Assembly (NCBI GenBank): GCA_023410535.1
Contig: JAEYPR010000001.1
Coordinates: forward strand, 62,001 to 126,000
DNA from: Bacillota bacterium
GTDB taxonomy: Bacteria; Bacillota; UBA4882; UBA8346
DNA length: 64,000 nucleotides
Reading direction: 5' to 3'
Shown here: positions 53,966-62,252 of the stretch, one piece after another
Numbering within the stretch: the stretch's first letter is position 1
Layout: each line of letters starts with the position of its first letter
The notes under the pieces: model-generated
Told to the model about the DNA's origin: nothing
Seen by the model: the letters and a program-made list of their open reading frames with translations, nothing else
The model's database searches: none
Position numbers and translations under genes: made by a program

Positions 53966-54071
53966 GCGATCCCTTTCCCTTTAAAAGGGTAACCACAAGG
54001 CTTCGAACTCTATAAAAGATTGGATAGGCGACGAAGCACCAGGGCTTTCCTTTTAAAGGACAAAGGATCGC
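53966..54071. repeat. Imperfect 106-base palindromic element
   Basis: The left arm GCGATCCCTTTCCCTTTAAA (53966 onward, continuing AGGG) is matched by the right arm ending GACAAAGGATCGC (54045-54071), both containing CCTTTAAAAGG. A nested inner pair, GCTTCG (54000-54005) with CGAAGC (54032-54037), closes the middle. The whole would fold as one long interrupted hairpin. It fills most of the 360-base gap between spoVR and the MBL gene and codes for nothing visible; a MITE-like or REP-like unit is possible. Confidence 0.6.
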
Positions 54072-54245
54072 CGTTGGCTTTCGAAGCTTTTTTCTATGCA
54101 GGAAATACTACATTTTTAATGTTTTGGCAACGTTAAATCGGGATGAATTTATCGAAATGTCCGCCCGGGTCAGCAGGAAAATTTGGCCAATTCGTGAAAT
54201 AGTCACGATAGAAATAGCAATCGGTTAACAGCAGGAGCGTCGCAG

Positions 54246-54878
54246 ATGGATTTAAACGATGAACAATTAATATCTTTTATCAAGAACCGTTTGACCTGGT
54301 ATGGACAGGCGGAGTTTCGAATTACGGCGGAAAATGGCGAGATCGCCTATATCGATCCGCAACGGCTGCCGGCCCAGCCGCAACCGGCTGACTTGATCTT
54401 GGTCACCCACCCGCATTCTGATCATTTTAACGAAGAGGTCGTTGACGAGCTGAGCAAGGCGAAGACTGTGATCGTCAAGCCGGTTGGCATGGCGGAAGGC
54501 AGCGACCGGGGGTTGACGGTCCAGGTCGGTTCCTTTACCGTCAAAGGGTTGCCGGCGTACAACCCCGCCAAAAAGTTCCATCCCCAAGCGCAAGGCTGGT
54601 TGGGCTATTTGATAACGGTTGACGGCGTAACCATCTATCACGCCGGCGATACCGACCAAATTCCGGAGATGGCGGGGTTGCGGCCCGATATCGCGTTGCT
54701 GCCGGTGGGCGGGACCTATACGATGACAGTAGCGGAAGCCGCGGCGGCTGTCGCGGAGCTCGGCGCCCGGATCGTCATTCCCATGCATTACGGTTCGATT
54801 GTGGGGAAACTGGAAGACGGAACGGATTTCGCCGACTTGGTTGGCGGGAAAGCGCTGGTATTGACGGCGCAGGAATAA
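54246..54878 (+). CDS. MBL-fold metal-dependent hydrolase (UPF0173/UlaG-like)
   Basis: A 210-residue hydrolase. The metal-binding motif is THPHSDHF (about residue 59), with a later histidine in IYHAGDTDQ and a C-terminal VIPMHYG that complete the two-metal site of this group. The substrate is unknown; relatives include UlaG-type lactonases and zinc phosphodiesterases. The start ATG follows AGCAGGAGCG. It lies 21 bases before the LiaF-like gene and may be co-transcribed with it. Confidence 0.85.
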   Translation: MDLNDEQLISFIKNRLTWYGQAEFRITAENGEIAYIDPQRLPAQPQPADLILVTHPHSDHFNEEVVDELSKAKTVIVKPVGMAEGSDRGLTVQVGSFTVKGLPAYNPAKKFHPQAQGWLGYLITVDGVTIYHAGDTDQIPEMAGLRPDIALLPVGGTYTMTVAEAAAAVAELGARIVIPMHYGSIVGKLEDGTDFADLVGGKALVLTAQE

Positions 54879-54899
54879 ATCAATCCGGGAGGTAGGTTC

Positions 54900-55601
54900 A
54901 TGTCGCGCGGAAGATTATTGGCAGGACTGATCATCATTGTCCTGGGCGGACTGTTTTTACTGCAAAATCTGGGATATCGGGAGTTTTCGGTGGATCTGAT
55001 GATCCGTGATTATTGGCCGGCTATCTTGATCGTCATCGGCTTAAACGCCTTATTCACCCGGAAGTCCGGGGCTTGGTTCGGGGCGTTGGTTTTGATTGGG
55101 ATCGGCGTGGCGTTGTTAGGTTTGAATCTTGAGTGGTGGGTCTTTCAACGGGAATTGGTTTGGAAACTGCTCTGGCCAGTGGTGCTGATCTTGGTGGGAA
55201 TCCGGGTATTGTGGCATCCGCGGCGTCCGGTCGAGTGCGAGGTCCAATTTAACTCCCGGGGTTGTCGCGCGGTTCGCGACGATTTTCAAGCGACCGCCGG
55301 GAATCATTATGAAGCGGTGCTGGGCGCGTTGACAGTGGATCTCACTGCCCGCGAATTGGCTGATGGCGACAACGTGATCGATCTCAATGCCGTCTTGGGC
55401 AAGGTCGAAGTGCTAATCCCCAAAGGAACCCCGGTGGCGCTGGCCGGTAGTTGCATCTTTGGCGGAGTCGAATTTTTCGATCGTTCCTCGGGTGGGGTCA
55501 TCAGCGACCTGCGGATGGAACACGGCGATCAGACCGGTTCGAAACGGATCCGGATCATTGCCAATGTCGTCTTTGGCGGAATTGAAATAAAAGCGGTTTA
55601 A
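54900..55601 (+). CDS. LiaF-like membrane protein
   Basis: A 233-residue protein with four N-terminal membrane helices in about 115 residues (LLAGLIIIVLGGLFLLQNLG first) and a C-terminal beta-helix-like LiaF/DUF2154 domain with repeats such as VLGALTVDL, VLGKVEVLIPKG and IFGGVEFF. LiaF represses the LiaRS envelope-stress system in Bacillus; no liaRS genes are here, so this may be a stand-alone sensor or scaffold. The start ATG follows CGGGAGG. A 21-bp repeat array begins 24 bases after its stop. Confidence 0.83.
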   Translation: MSRGRLLAGLIIIVLGGLFLLQNLGYREFSVDLMIRDYWPAILIVIGLNALFTRKSGAWFGALVLIGIGVALLGLNLEWWVFQRELVWKLLWPVVLILVGIRVLWHPRRPVECEVQFNSRGCRAVRDDFQATAGNHYEAVLGALTVDLTARELADGDNVIDLNAVLGKVEVLIPKGTPVALAGSCIFGGVEFFDRSSGGVISDLRMEHGDQTGSKRIRIIANVVFGGIEIKAV

Positions 55602-55624
55602 GTTTAAAAAACACAATCGAAAAT

Positions 55625-55834
55625 ATTATTTTACCCGGATAAATATTTAAGCAAGGGTGTTTAATATTTTATTACGGTTGCAAATTGTTTTTGTCAGGGT
55701 GATCAATAGAAATGTCAAGGCAAAAAATATTATTGCAAGATGAATAAATGTTTTTGTCAGGTCAAAAAATATTTATGTCAGGGTGATAAATATTTTTGCG
55801 GGGTTGTAAAGTATTATTGCGCGGGTTTTGTTGC
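55625..55834. repeat. 21-bp-period repeat array (third copy)
   Basis: Ten consecutive units of exactly 21 bases, most with a TTTTTGTCAGGGTGAT-like or TTATTGC start and ending in ATA. Unit boundaries fall at 55625, 55646, 55667, 55688, 55709, 55730, 55751, 55772, 55793 and 55814. Stretches such as GGTCAAAAAATATTT and TTTTTGCGGGGTTG also occur in the reverse complement of the array at 26368-26560. All frames contain stops, so it is not coding. Confidence 0.88.
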
Positions 55835-55922
55835 TGATTTGGCCGATTTTTTGAACTTTTGACAATGATTTGGGGTATGGGCTAAGGCTACCAACTCTTT
55901 GGCGCTCCGGATATTGGATGGG

Positions 55923-55966
55923 AAACACCCCCCTCGCTGCGATGACGCAACGAGGGGGGTGTTTTC
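55923..55966. repeat. Perfect long hairpin, terminator-like
   Basis: AAACACCCCCCTCG (55923-55936) pairs exactly with CGAGGGGGGTGTTT (55951-55964). The loop holds a further TGCG/CGCA stem. TTTTC follows, so it could terminate plus-strand transcription through the array. Confidence 0.75.
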
Positions 55967-55970
55967 AGTG

Positions 55971-56020
55971 AATATCAAAAGCGCGCTGTTGCTGGAATGT
56001 GACGGCGCGCTTTTGATATT
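55971..56020. repeat. Second perfect long hairpin
   Basis: AATATCAAAAGCGCGC (55971-55986) pairs exactly with GCGCGCTTTTGATATT (56005-56020): a 16-bp stem and an 18-base loop, only 4 bases from the previous hairpin. No T run follows directly. The remaining bases to 56203 hold no recognisable feature. Confidence 0.75.
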
Positions 56021-56203
56021 TACGGAATGTTTGACAGGCGTGGAATGCCAGGAAAGGGTTTGCCGAATCGGTAAGAAGGTTTCGCCATTTGCGCAAGTGC
56101 TCCGCGAATATTTCCACGTAAGATCAATATATATATGTCGCACGACTTATTGATCATAAATTATTTTATTACCGAATGGGAAACGAAAGGAGGCATCGTC
56201 AAC

Positions 56204-57082
56204 GTGACAATCAGGGAATGGCCATTCAAGCGCAGACCCAAAAACGCGCCCGGTTCTGCCGGAAGTCAATCACCTATTTCAACCCTAAAAGGTTCCAGGC
56301 TTTATCTATATATCGCCTTGGCACTCGTCGCTTGCCTGATGGTGATCGTTAACGGTCAGGTTAAACTGTTGCAGCCGGTGGTACCGGAAGTCCGCAATGT
56401 TCATTATATCGATACGGTTGGTCAGAATCTCCTGTTCCGGGGGGGTCTGCCGCAGTACGGTAATCCCACGGTCTTTAATTATGACGGCTTAAAGCGCGCG
56501 ATAATTCAAGCGGGAAAACGGGCCGGCGTCAAAGTTCCGGATGCTTTTTATCTATTCGACGTCAATCTTTTAAACATTGAATCGCCGGCCGATGCGCCAA
56601 GGATCTGGACGGAACAGAGTTTTTTCCGGGCAAAGCCGGGATTGGGCCGGATTCAGGTTTGGGGGCTCAACGGTACCGGGCTCCACGTCAACGATCCGGC
56701 ATTGGCGGGCAAACGGGAGTTTTTGGCGCGGAACCTTGATAATTGGCTCAATGATCGTTTGCCGCTCCGGATCGAGACCTTACGGGAGTGGTTGGAAAGT
56801 CCGCCCGGTCACTTCACGGGCAATCGCAATTTGCCGGTGGTATTTTACATTCATTGCGTTGCCGGTTGCGATCGCACCGGCGAGTTCAGCGGCGCTTATT
56901 ATCTCCGTTATCTCGGGAAATCCTGGGAAGAGGTCAATGAATTGAATCAGACGATGTGTCCGAAAAACCGGCCGTTTGGCTGTAAAAATTACCGCGCGCT
57001 TCAGTGGTATGCCTTATGGCTCAATTTGCAACGGGGTTTCGCCTTGCATTGGTGGCAAGATTTCCGTTGCAGCGGACATTGA
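56204..57082 (+). CDS. Membrane-anchored PTP-like (dual-specificity type) phosphatase
   Basis: A 292-residue protein: basic N-terminus, one membrane helix (YLYIALALVACLMVIVNG, about residues 34-51), then an extracytoplasmic domain. The cysteine-phosphatase signature HCVAGCDRTG is clear, with nucleophile Cys218 and Arg224, and a downstream KNYRALQWY helix. It could remove phosphate from proteins, inositol phosphates or phosphosugars outside the membrane. GTG 56204 is preferred because AAAGGAGG lies 9 bases upstream; an upstream in-frame ATG (56135) lacks such a site. The alpha-mannosidase gene starts 23 bases after its stop. Confidence 0.75.
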   Translation: MTIREWPFKRRPKNAPGSAGSQSPISTLKGSRLYLYIALALVACLMVIVNGQVKLLQPVVPEVRNVHYIDTVGQNLLFRGGLPQYGNPTVFNYDGLKRAIIQAGKRAGVKVPDAFYLFDVNLLNIESPADAPRIWTEQSFFRAKPGLGRIQVWGLNGTGLHVNDPALAGKREFLARNLDNWLNDRLPLRIETLREWLESPPGHFTGNRNLPVVFYIHCVAGCDRTGEFSGAYYLRYLGKSWEEVNELNQTMCPKNRPFGCKNYRALQWYALWLNLQRGFALHWWQDFRCSGH

Positions 57083-57105
57083 AATCAAAGCGAAAGGGGG
57101 AACTC

Positions 57106-60100
57106 ATGCCTTACGCGAAAGCGCAGATGCGCACTGCGATCAAGCAGGCGATTGCCAAAACGAAAGCCAAGATTTATACCGTCGTTGGGCAATTGACGTT
57201 GACTGCTTGGGTTACTGCCGAGCCGGTCCCGTATGAATTCCGGATGACTGGCGTCAAGAAGGTTCTCCAAGTCGGCGATCAATGGGGCAAACCTTGGGAT
57301 TGCGCCTGGTTTCATTTCGCGGGGGAGGTTCCTCCCGCGGCGGCCGAGAAAAAGGTGGTTTTATTGATCGACCTTGGCGGCGAAGCCTGTCTGGTTGATC
57401 AAACCGGCACTCCCATCCAGGGTTTGACCAATGTGCACTCCCATTTTGACCGGAGCTTGGGAGCTCCCGATAAACGGGTCGTTGACCTGACCGCCCGGGC
57501 GAAAGGCAACGAGACCGTCAATCTTTGGGCCGACGCCAGCACCAACGATTTGTTTGGCAGATACACCGATCAGGGAATCATGCAGGAAGCGGCCATTGCC
57601 ATTTGTGATGACTCCGTCAAAGCCCTCTATTATGATCTGGAATTTTTATTTGAACTCATGACGGTGCTGCCGGAGGAAAACGCCCGCCGGGACAGCATTT
57701 TATTCAGTTTATACCGGGCGGCCCTGATCATTGACCGCTTAACCCCGGCGGAAGTGTCCGGCGCGCGGAACGCCGTAGCCGCGGAAATTGCGAAGCGAAG
57801 CGCCACGCCATCCTTGTTCCTCAGCGCCTTGGGTCATTCCCACATTGATCTGGCTTGGTTATGGCCGCTCCGGGAGACGGTCCGGAAAGGCGCCCGGACT
57901 TTCGCCACCGCCTTGATGATGTTGCAGCGCGATTCCGACTACGTGTTTGGCGCAAGCCAGCCGCAGTTGTATCAATGGATCAAACAGTTCTATCCGTTGT
58001 TATTCGAGCGGATCAAACCCTGGGTCCGGGAAGGCCGATGGGAGACGTTGGGCGCCATGTGGGTGGAAGCCGATACCAACCTTCCCGGCGGTGAAGCCTT
58101 GGTGCGGCAAATTTTGTACGGTAAACGGTTTTTCAAACAAGAATTTGATCAAGACATCAATTTATTATGGCTACCGGATAGCTTTGGTTTTAACGGAGCG
58201 TTGCCGCAAATGATGAAGAAAGCGGGTCTTGATTATTTTTGTACGATTAAGCTTTCCTGGAACCTGTTTGACCGATTTCCGCATCACACTTTTATTTGGC
58301 AAGGAATTGACGGCAGCTGCGTCCTGGCGCACATGCCTCCCGAAGGGACCTACAACAGTTCGGCGGCGCCCCGCGCCATCCAGCAGGCGGAAGCCAATTA
58401 TCTGGATAAAGGCAATGCGGAACACGGCTTGGTGGTGTTTGGAATCGGGGACGGCGGCGGCGGTCCGGGCGAAGCGCATCTGGAGATGTTGCAACGGGAA
58501 AAGAGTTCCGCCGGTTTAGCGCCGGTCCGTCAAGAGCCGGCCACCGAATTTTTCCGGAAACTAGCGCGGCACGCTGATAACTACCGCAGCTGGCAAGGGG
58601 AGCTTTATTTGGAACGGCATCAAGGGACTTATACAACCCAAGCCCGGATTAAACGGTTTAACCGGAAGATCGAAATCGCCTTGCGCGATTTGGAATTTTT
58701 TGCGACTTTGGCGGCGTGGTGGCGCGGCGCCCCGTATCCGGCCGCCGCGTTGACGACCATCTGGCACGAGGTGTTGCTTTATCAATTTCACGACATGATG
58801 GCCGGTTCGGCGATCCAGAGGGTCCATCAGGAATCGACCGCCCGTTACGAAATATTGCTGCGGCAAATTGGCCTGTTGTGTACGGAAGCGATTGAAAAGG
58901 TCGCCGGAATGATTCAGACCGGGACAGCGCTCCGCCCGGTGGTTGTGTGGAACACGACCGGTTGGGAGCGGGCGGAATGGCTTAAAATTGATGATCGTTG
59001 GTATCGGGTCAAAGTTCCCGCGATGGGTTACGCTGTCATCGATTTGACGTTTCCCACCGCGCTGCCGGTCGCGCCGGTTGCGGGAGAACAATGGCTGGAA
59101 AACGATCAACTGCGTTTGAACTTGAGCGAGGGGGTGCTGGTCGAGATCTTCGATAAAGAATGGCAACGGCAAGCGCTCAGCGGCATCGGCAATCGCCTGG
59201 TCGTTTATGAAGATGCCGGGGACGCCTGGGATATTCCGATCGGGTATGCGGACCGGCCGCCGGAATGGATGCGTTTACGTCAGACCGTTGCTATGGTCGA
59301 CGGACCCAAAGCCAGTATCAAACAGACGTTTACATGGGGAAATTCGCTGTTGGAGCAGGAAGTGGTTTTGGTCCAAGGCAGTCGCCGGGTCGACTTTCAC
59401 ACCACGGTCGACTGGCAGGAACGTCAAAAAATGCTCCGGACATCGTTTCCGGTGGCGGTGGTGAGTCCCGAAGCGACCTGCGAGATTCAGTTCGGCTATA
59501 TCAAACGCCCGACTCACCCCAACACCACTTGGGAGATGGCGAAATATGAAGTTTGCGCCCACAAATGGATCGACCTTTCCGATACGGGATACGGCGTGGC
59601 GTTACTCAATGACTGCAAATACGGACATCGCGTGTTTAACGACATTTTAGATCTCAATCTGTTACGAAGCCCCAATTATCCCGATCCCACCGCGGACCGG
59701 GGGCGGCACGAGTTTACCTATGCTTGTTATCCGCATCCGGGCGGCTTGGTTGAGGGGAAGGTTGTTCAAGCCGGATATGAGTTGAACATTCCCTTGACAG
59801 TAACGCCGGTCACCCCGAACGGCGCGGGCGCGTTACCACCGCAATATTCGTTTATCACGGTCGAGCCGGCCGATATCATTGTGGAAACGGTGAAATTGGC
59901 CGAAGCGGATTCACGGATCATTATGCGGCTATATGAGAGCGCGGGTCGCGCAAACGTCGCCGCCATTGCGATCCATTGCCCCTTCCGCCACGTTGAACTG
60001 GTCAGTTTGACGGAGGAAGACTGCGACCAATCCGCGTTAGAAGTTGGCGCGGGAACAATCTCACTGCGTTTTGGCGCATTTGAGATTCATACCCTACGGA

Positions 60101-60111
60101 TTGCCCCATGA
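57106..60111 (+). CDS. Alpha-mannosidase (GH38)
   Basis: A 1001-residue glycoside hydrolase family 38 enzyme. After an N-terminal domain, the catalytic domain begins at LGHSHIDLAWLWPLRET (about residue 243), whose His and Asp bind zinc. The nucleophile aspartate is in MWVEADTNLPGGEALVRQ, and LLYQFHDMMAGSAI and the C-terminal beta domains follow. It has no signal peptide and so should trim mannosides in the cytoplasm. It is translated from ATG 57106 after AAAGGGGG; the frame extends upstream only inside the phosphatase gene. Probably one operon with that phosphatase. Confidence 0.95.
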   Translation: MPYAKAQMRTAIKQAIAKTKAKIYTVVGQLTLTAWVTAEPVPYEFRMTGVKKVLQVGDQWGKPWDCAWFHFAGEVPPAAAEKKVVLLIDLGGEACLVDQTGTPIQGLTNVHSHFDRSLGAPDKRVVDLTARAKGNETVNLWADASTNDLFGRYTDQGIMQEAAIAICDDSVKALYYDLEFLFELMTVLPEENARRDSILFSLYRAALIIDRLTPAEVSGARNAVAAEIAKRSATPSLFLSALGHSHIDLAWLWPLRETVRKGARTFATALMMLQRDSDYVFGASQPQLYQWIKQFYPLLFERIKPWVREGRWETLGAMWVEADTNLPGGEALVRQILYGKRFFKQEFDQDINLLWLPDSFGFNGALPQMMKKAGLDYFCTIKLSWNLFDRFPHHTFIWQGIDGSCVLAHMPPEGTYNSSAAPRAIQQAEANYLDKGNAEHGLVVFGIGDGGGGPGEAHLEMLQREKSSAGLAPVRQEPATEFFRKLARHADNYRSWQGELYLERHQGTYTTQARIKRFNRKIEIALRDLEFFATLAAWWRGAPYPAAALTTIWHEVLLYQFHDMMAGSAIQRVHQESTARYEILLRQIGLLCTEAIEKVAGMIQTGTALRPVVVWNTTGWERAEWLKIDDRWYRVKVPAMGYAVIDLTFPTALPVAPVAGEQWLENDQLRLNLSEGVLVEIFDKEWQRQALSGIGNRLVVYEDAGDAWDIPIGYADRPPEWMRLRQTVAMVDGPKASIKQTFTWGNSLLEQEVVLVQGSRRVDFHTTVDWQERQKMLRTSFPVAVVSPEATCEIQFGYIKRPTHPNTTWEMAKYEVCAHKWIDLSDTGYGVALLNDCKYGHRVFNDILDLNLLRSPNYPDPTADRGRHEFTYACYPHPGGLVEGKVVQAGYELNIPLTVTPVTPNGAGALPPQYSFITVEPADIIVETVKLAEADSRIIMRLYESAGRANVAAIAIHCPFRHVELVSLTEEDCDQSALEVGAGTISLRFGAFEIHTLRIAP

Positions 60112-60174
60112 ATTGAAGGGGAAGCGCGTGTCGGAAAGCGTCGTTGCTGGGAAGGTGACGGCGCTTTTTCAATT
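60111..60174 (+). terminator. Terminator overlapping the alpha-mannosidase stop codon
   Basis: AATTGAA and AGCGC at 60111-60126 pair with GCGCT and TTCAATT at 60161-60174 around an interrupted loop, with TTTTT inside the 3' arm. The structure is imperfect. Confidence 0.5.
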
Positions 60175-60254
60175 GGGGTGTATTTAACCTTCCGTTAACA
60201 GCGGTGTTTCCTAAACAATAACCTAGAAGCAGATTGTCATAAAATGAATGTAAC

Positions 60255-60275
60255 TTTGTTATAAAAAATAACAAA
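60255..60275. promoter_or_regulatory. Palindromic operator candidate upstream of uxuA
   Basis: TTTGTTAT-N5-ATAACAAA, an exact 8-bp inverted repeat with an all-A centre, lying just upstream of the -35 box. It would suit a uronate regulator (IclR/KdgR- or GntR/UxuR-type). Confidence 0.5.
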
Positions 60276-60290
60276 TTCTTATAAAGTTTG

Positions 60291-60320
60291 TTGCGAACCT
60301 GACGATATTTAATTTATAAT
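60291..60320 (+). promoter_or_regulatory. Sigma-A promoter of uxuA
   Basis: TTGCGA at 60291-60296 and TATAAT at 60315-60320 with an 18-base spacer, 69 bases before the uxuA start. Confidence 0.65.
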
Positions 60321-60389
60321 TTTATGGCATAAAATCATTTAAACTGTGAGGATATGCTGCAACAACAAAACGACATGGGGTGATGAACG

Positions 60390-61430
60390 ATGAAGCTATC
60401 CTTCAGGTGGTATGGCGCGGAAGATTCGGTGAAGCTGGAGTATATCCGGCAGATCCCGGGAATGAGCAATATCGTTTCGGCTGTCTACGACGTACCGGCG
60501 GGGGAAGTTTGGAGCAACGAGAGTATCGCGGCGCTGAAACAACCGATTGAATCAGCCGGGCTCCAATTTGAAGTGGTCGAAAGCGTACCGGTCCATGAGA
60601 GTATCAAGCTGGGAACGGCCGACCGGGATCATTACATTGAAAATTATATCACCAATATCCGACGGCTGGCCGCCGCCGGGATTCGCTGTATCTGTTACAA
60701 TTTCATGCCGGTCTTTGACTGGACCCGGACCCAACTGGACAAAGAGTTGGCCGACGGTTCAACGGCGTTGGTGTATTACGGCGAACAGTTGCAAAAGATG
60801 AATCCCTTGACCGGCGAGTTGGCGTTGCCCGGTTGGGACGCAAGCTATACCAAAGAGACCCTGACCAAGATCTTTGCGCAATACGAAAATGTCACCGGCG
60901 AACGGCTCTGGGAGAACCTCCAATACTTTTTGGAAGCGATCGTGCCAATTGCCGAAAAATCCGGCGTCAAAATGGCGATTCACCCGGATGATCCGCCATG
61001 GCCGGTTTTTGGTTTGCCGCGGATCATTACCGGCGCAGCCAGTCTGGAACGGTTGGTAAAAATCGTCGACAGTCCGGTGAACGGCCTCGCGCTTTGTACC
61101 GGCTCCTTAGGCGCCAATCCCAACAACAATATTCCTGAAATCGTCGGCAAATTTGCCGCTATGAGCCGGATCCATTTCATGCACGTCCGCAATGTCAAGC
61201 ACGTTGAGGGCGGGTTTGAGGAGAGCGCCCACTATAGCCCCTACGGCTCCCTGGATATGGTCGCGATCTTAAAAGCCGCCTATCAAAACGGCTTTGACGG
61301 CTATATCCGTCCCGACCACGGTCGGATGATCTGGGGCGAGACCGGGAAACCGGGCTACGGTTTGTATGACCGGGCGTTGGGAGCGCAATATATCATGGGG
61401 ATTTGGGAGACGTTGACGAAAGGTTGTTAG
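60390..61430 (+). CDS. uxuA: Mannonate dehydratase
   Basis: A 346-residue TIM-barrel enzyme converting D-mannonate to 2-keto-3-deoxygluconate in glucuronate breakdown. Family marks include FRWYGAEDSVKLEYIRQIPG near the start, given here as its parts FRWYG and IRQIPG; IRCICYNFMPVFDWTRT (about residue 98); MAIHPDDPPWPVFGLPR (about 196), where the metal-binding histidine lies; and GYIRPDHGRMIWGE near the end. It has its own promoter and operator candidate. It links to the pectin/uronide locus earlier in the window by pathway, not by operon. Confidence 0.95.
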   Translation: MKLSFRWYGAEDSVKLEYIRQIPGMSNIVSAVYDVPAGEVWSNESIAALKQPIESAGLQFEVVESVPVHESIKLGTADRDHYIENYITNIRRLAAAGIRCICYNFMPVFDWTRTQLDKELADGSTALVYYGEQLQKMNPLTGELALPGWDASYTKETLTKIFAQYENVTGERLWENLQYFLEAIVPIAEKSGVKMAIHPDDPPWPVFGLPRIITGAASLERLVKIVDSPVNGLALCTGSLGANPNNNIPEIVGKFAAMSRIHFMHVRNVKHVEGGFEESAHYSPYGSLDMVAILKAAYQNGFDGYIRPDHGRMIWGETGKPGYGLYDRALGAQYIMGIWETLTKGC

Positions 61431-61458
61431 AGTGATTTTTAAGCGATAACGATTATGA

Positions 61459-61500
61459 AAAGTCCCCCTTCTTTACGGTTATATAGAGGGGGGTCTTTTT
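61459..61500 (+). terminator. Rho-independent terminator after uxuA
   Basis: AAGTCCCCCT pairs with AGGGGGGTCTT (one mismatch) around a long loop, with TTTTT at the end. Confidence 0.75.
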
Positions 61501-61531
61501 ACGAATGGACCGTAATTGAAGTGACCAATTA

Positions 61532-61813
61532 TTATGGTCTTTTTTGGGGATCCTGGCGATTATTAAAAACAGCATGAACTACAATTTGGTAAGTTTCGAT
61601 CGTGTAAAAAATTGAGAATGGAAATTTTGGAACTACGCATCTTCGAAAACGGGAATAACAGGTTTCATACATTTCAGGGAAACTGAGAATATTATTTAAA
61701 CATATCTCAATACAATTCAGAAATTCATGACCAAGTCCTTTTCTTTGTTTTTCATACCATGAAAAAGCGAGCTCCATATCATCCTTCGCGTGATCAGTAT
61801 ATAGAAGGTGCAT
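61532..61813 (-). CDS. ParE/RelE-superfamily toxin
   Basis: A 93-residue toxin of the RelE/ParE fold: DDMELAFSWYEKQRKGLGHEFL near the start, shown here as AFSWYEKQRKGLGHEF, and YSRFRRCVVPKFPFSIFY with a typical closing strand (IVVHAVFNNRQDP). It could inhibit gyrase or cleave mRNA; the family allows both. Start ATG 61813 lies 2 bases after the antitoxin stop, so the two are coupled; the frame is open upstream inside the antitoxin. Base composition is more AT-rich than neighbouring genes, suggesting transfer. Confidence 0.85.
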   Translation of the reverse strand: MHLLYTDHAKDDMELAFSWYEKQRKGLGHEFLNCIEICLNNILSFPEMYETCYSRFRRCVVPKFPFSIFYTIETYQIVVHAVFNNRQDPQKRP

Positions 61814-61815
61814 CT

Positions 61816-62037
61816 TTATTTTTCTCTCAATTCCTGATGCACACCTTCCCAATCATGGAGTTGCAAGTCTTTATTTTGATATTGGTGATACCGTTTATCC
61901 AGTTCCGTTTTTTGCCATTCTGGTAAGGGCAAGACAGCATTGTTTCGGGCGATGCTATCCCATATTTTTTCCACTAATAATAATTGTTCAGATAATTCTA
62001 ATTTATTAATTTCTTTTGCAATTTCATCCGGTTTCAT
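61816..62037 (-). CDS. Addiction module antitoxin (TIGR02574-like)
   Basis: A 73-residue protein of the putative addiction-module component family: LSEQLLLVEKIWDSIA at the N-terminus and LPLPEWQKTELDKRYHQY, the usual LP-EWQ-ELD-R core that precedes the toxin-binding tail. It precedes the ParE-like toxin and should neutralise it and repress the shared promoter. GGAGG lies before its ATG, within the loop and right arm of a small hairpin (62043-62058). Confidence 0.87.
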   Translation of the reverse strand: MKPDEIAKEINKLELSEQLLLVEKIWDSIARNNAVLPLPEWQKTELDKRYHQYQNKDLQLHDWEGVHQELREK

Positions 62038-62085
62038 CGATTAAAACCTCCGGGTTTTCAAATATCTGTAAACCTCTTTGGATTA

Positions 62086-62114
62086 ATTATAACAGGCAAA
62101 CATATTGAGAACAA
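62086..62114 (-). promoter_or_regulatory. Promoter of the toxin-antitoxin operon
   Basis: On the minus strand TTGTTC (62114-62109), a 17-base spacer, and a perfect TATAAT (62091-62086), about 50 bases upstream of the antitoxin ATG. Confidence 0.65.
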
Positions 62115-62252
62115 GCCTAGACTGATAGTGTATTGACCATCTGCTAAGCCGACTGGACTTCCCTCTTGTTACCTCCTCCGAAATATTGCATAATAAAAAT
62201 ACAACACAACGTATTATTCCATTGAATACTAACCCCAATAAGGAAAAATTAA

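Noticed and set aside
55899..56153. Open frame of 84 codons across the twin hairpins
   Set aside because: It follows the inverted repeats exactly, has no ribosome binding site and resembles no protein.
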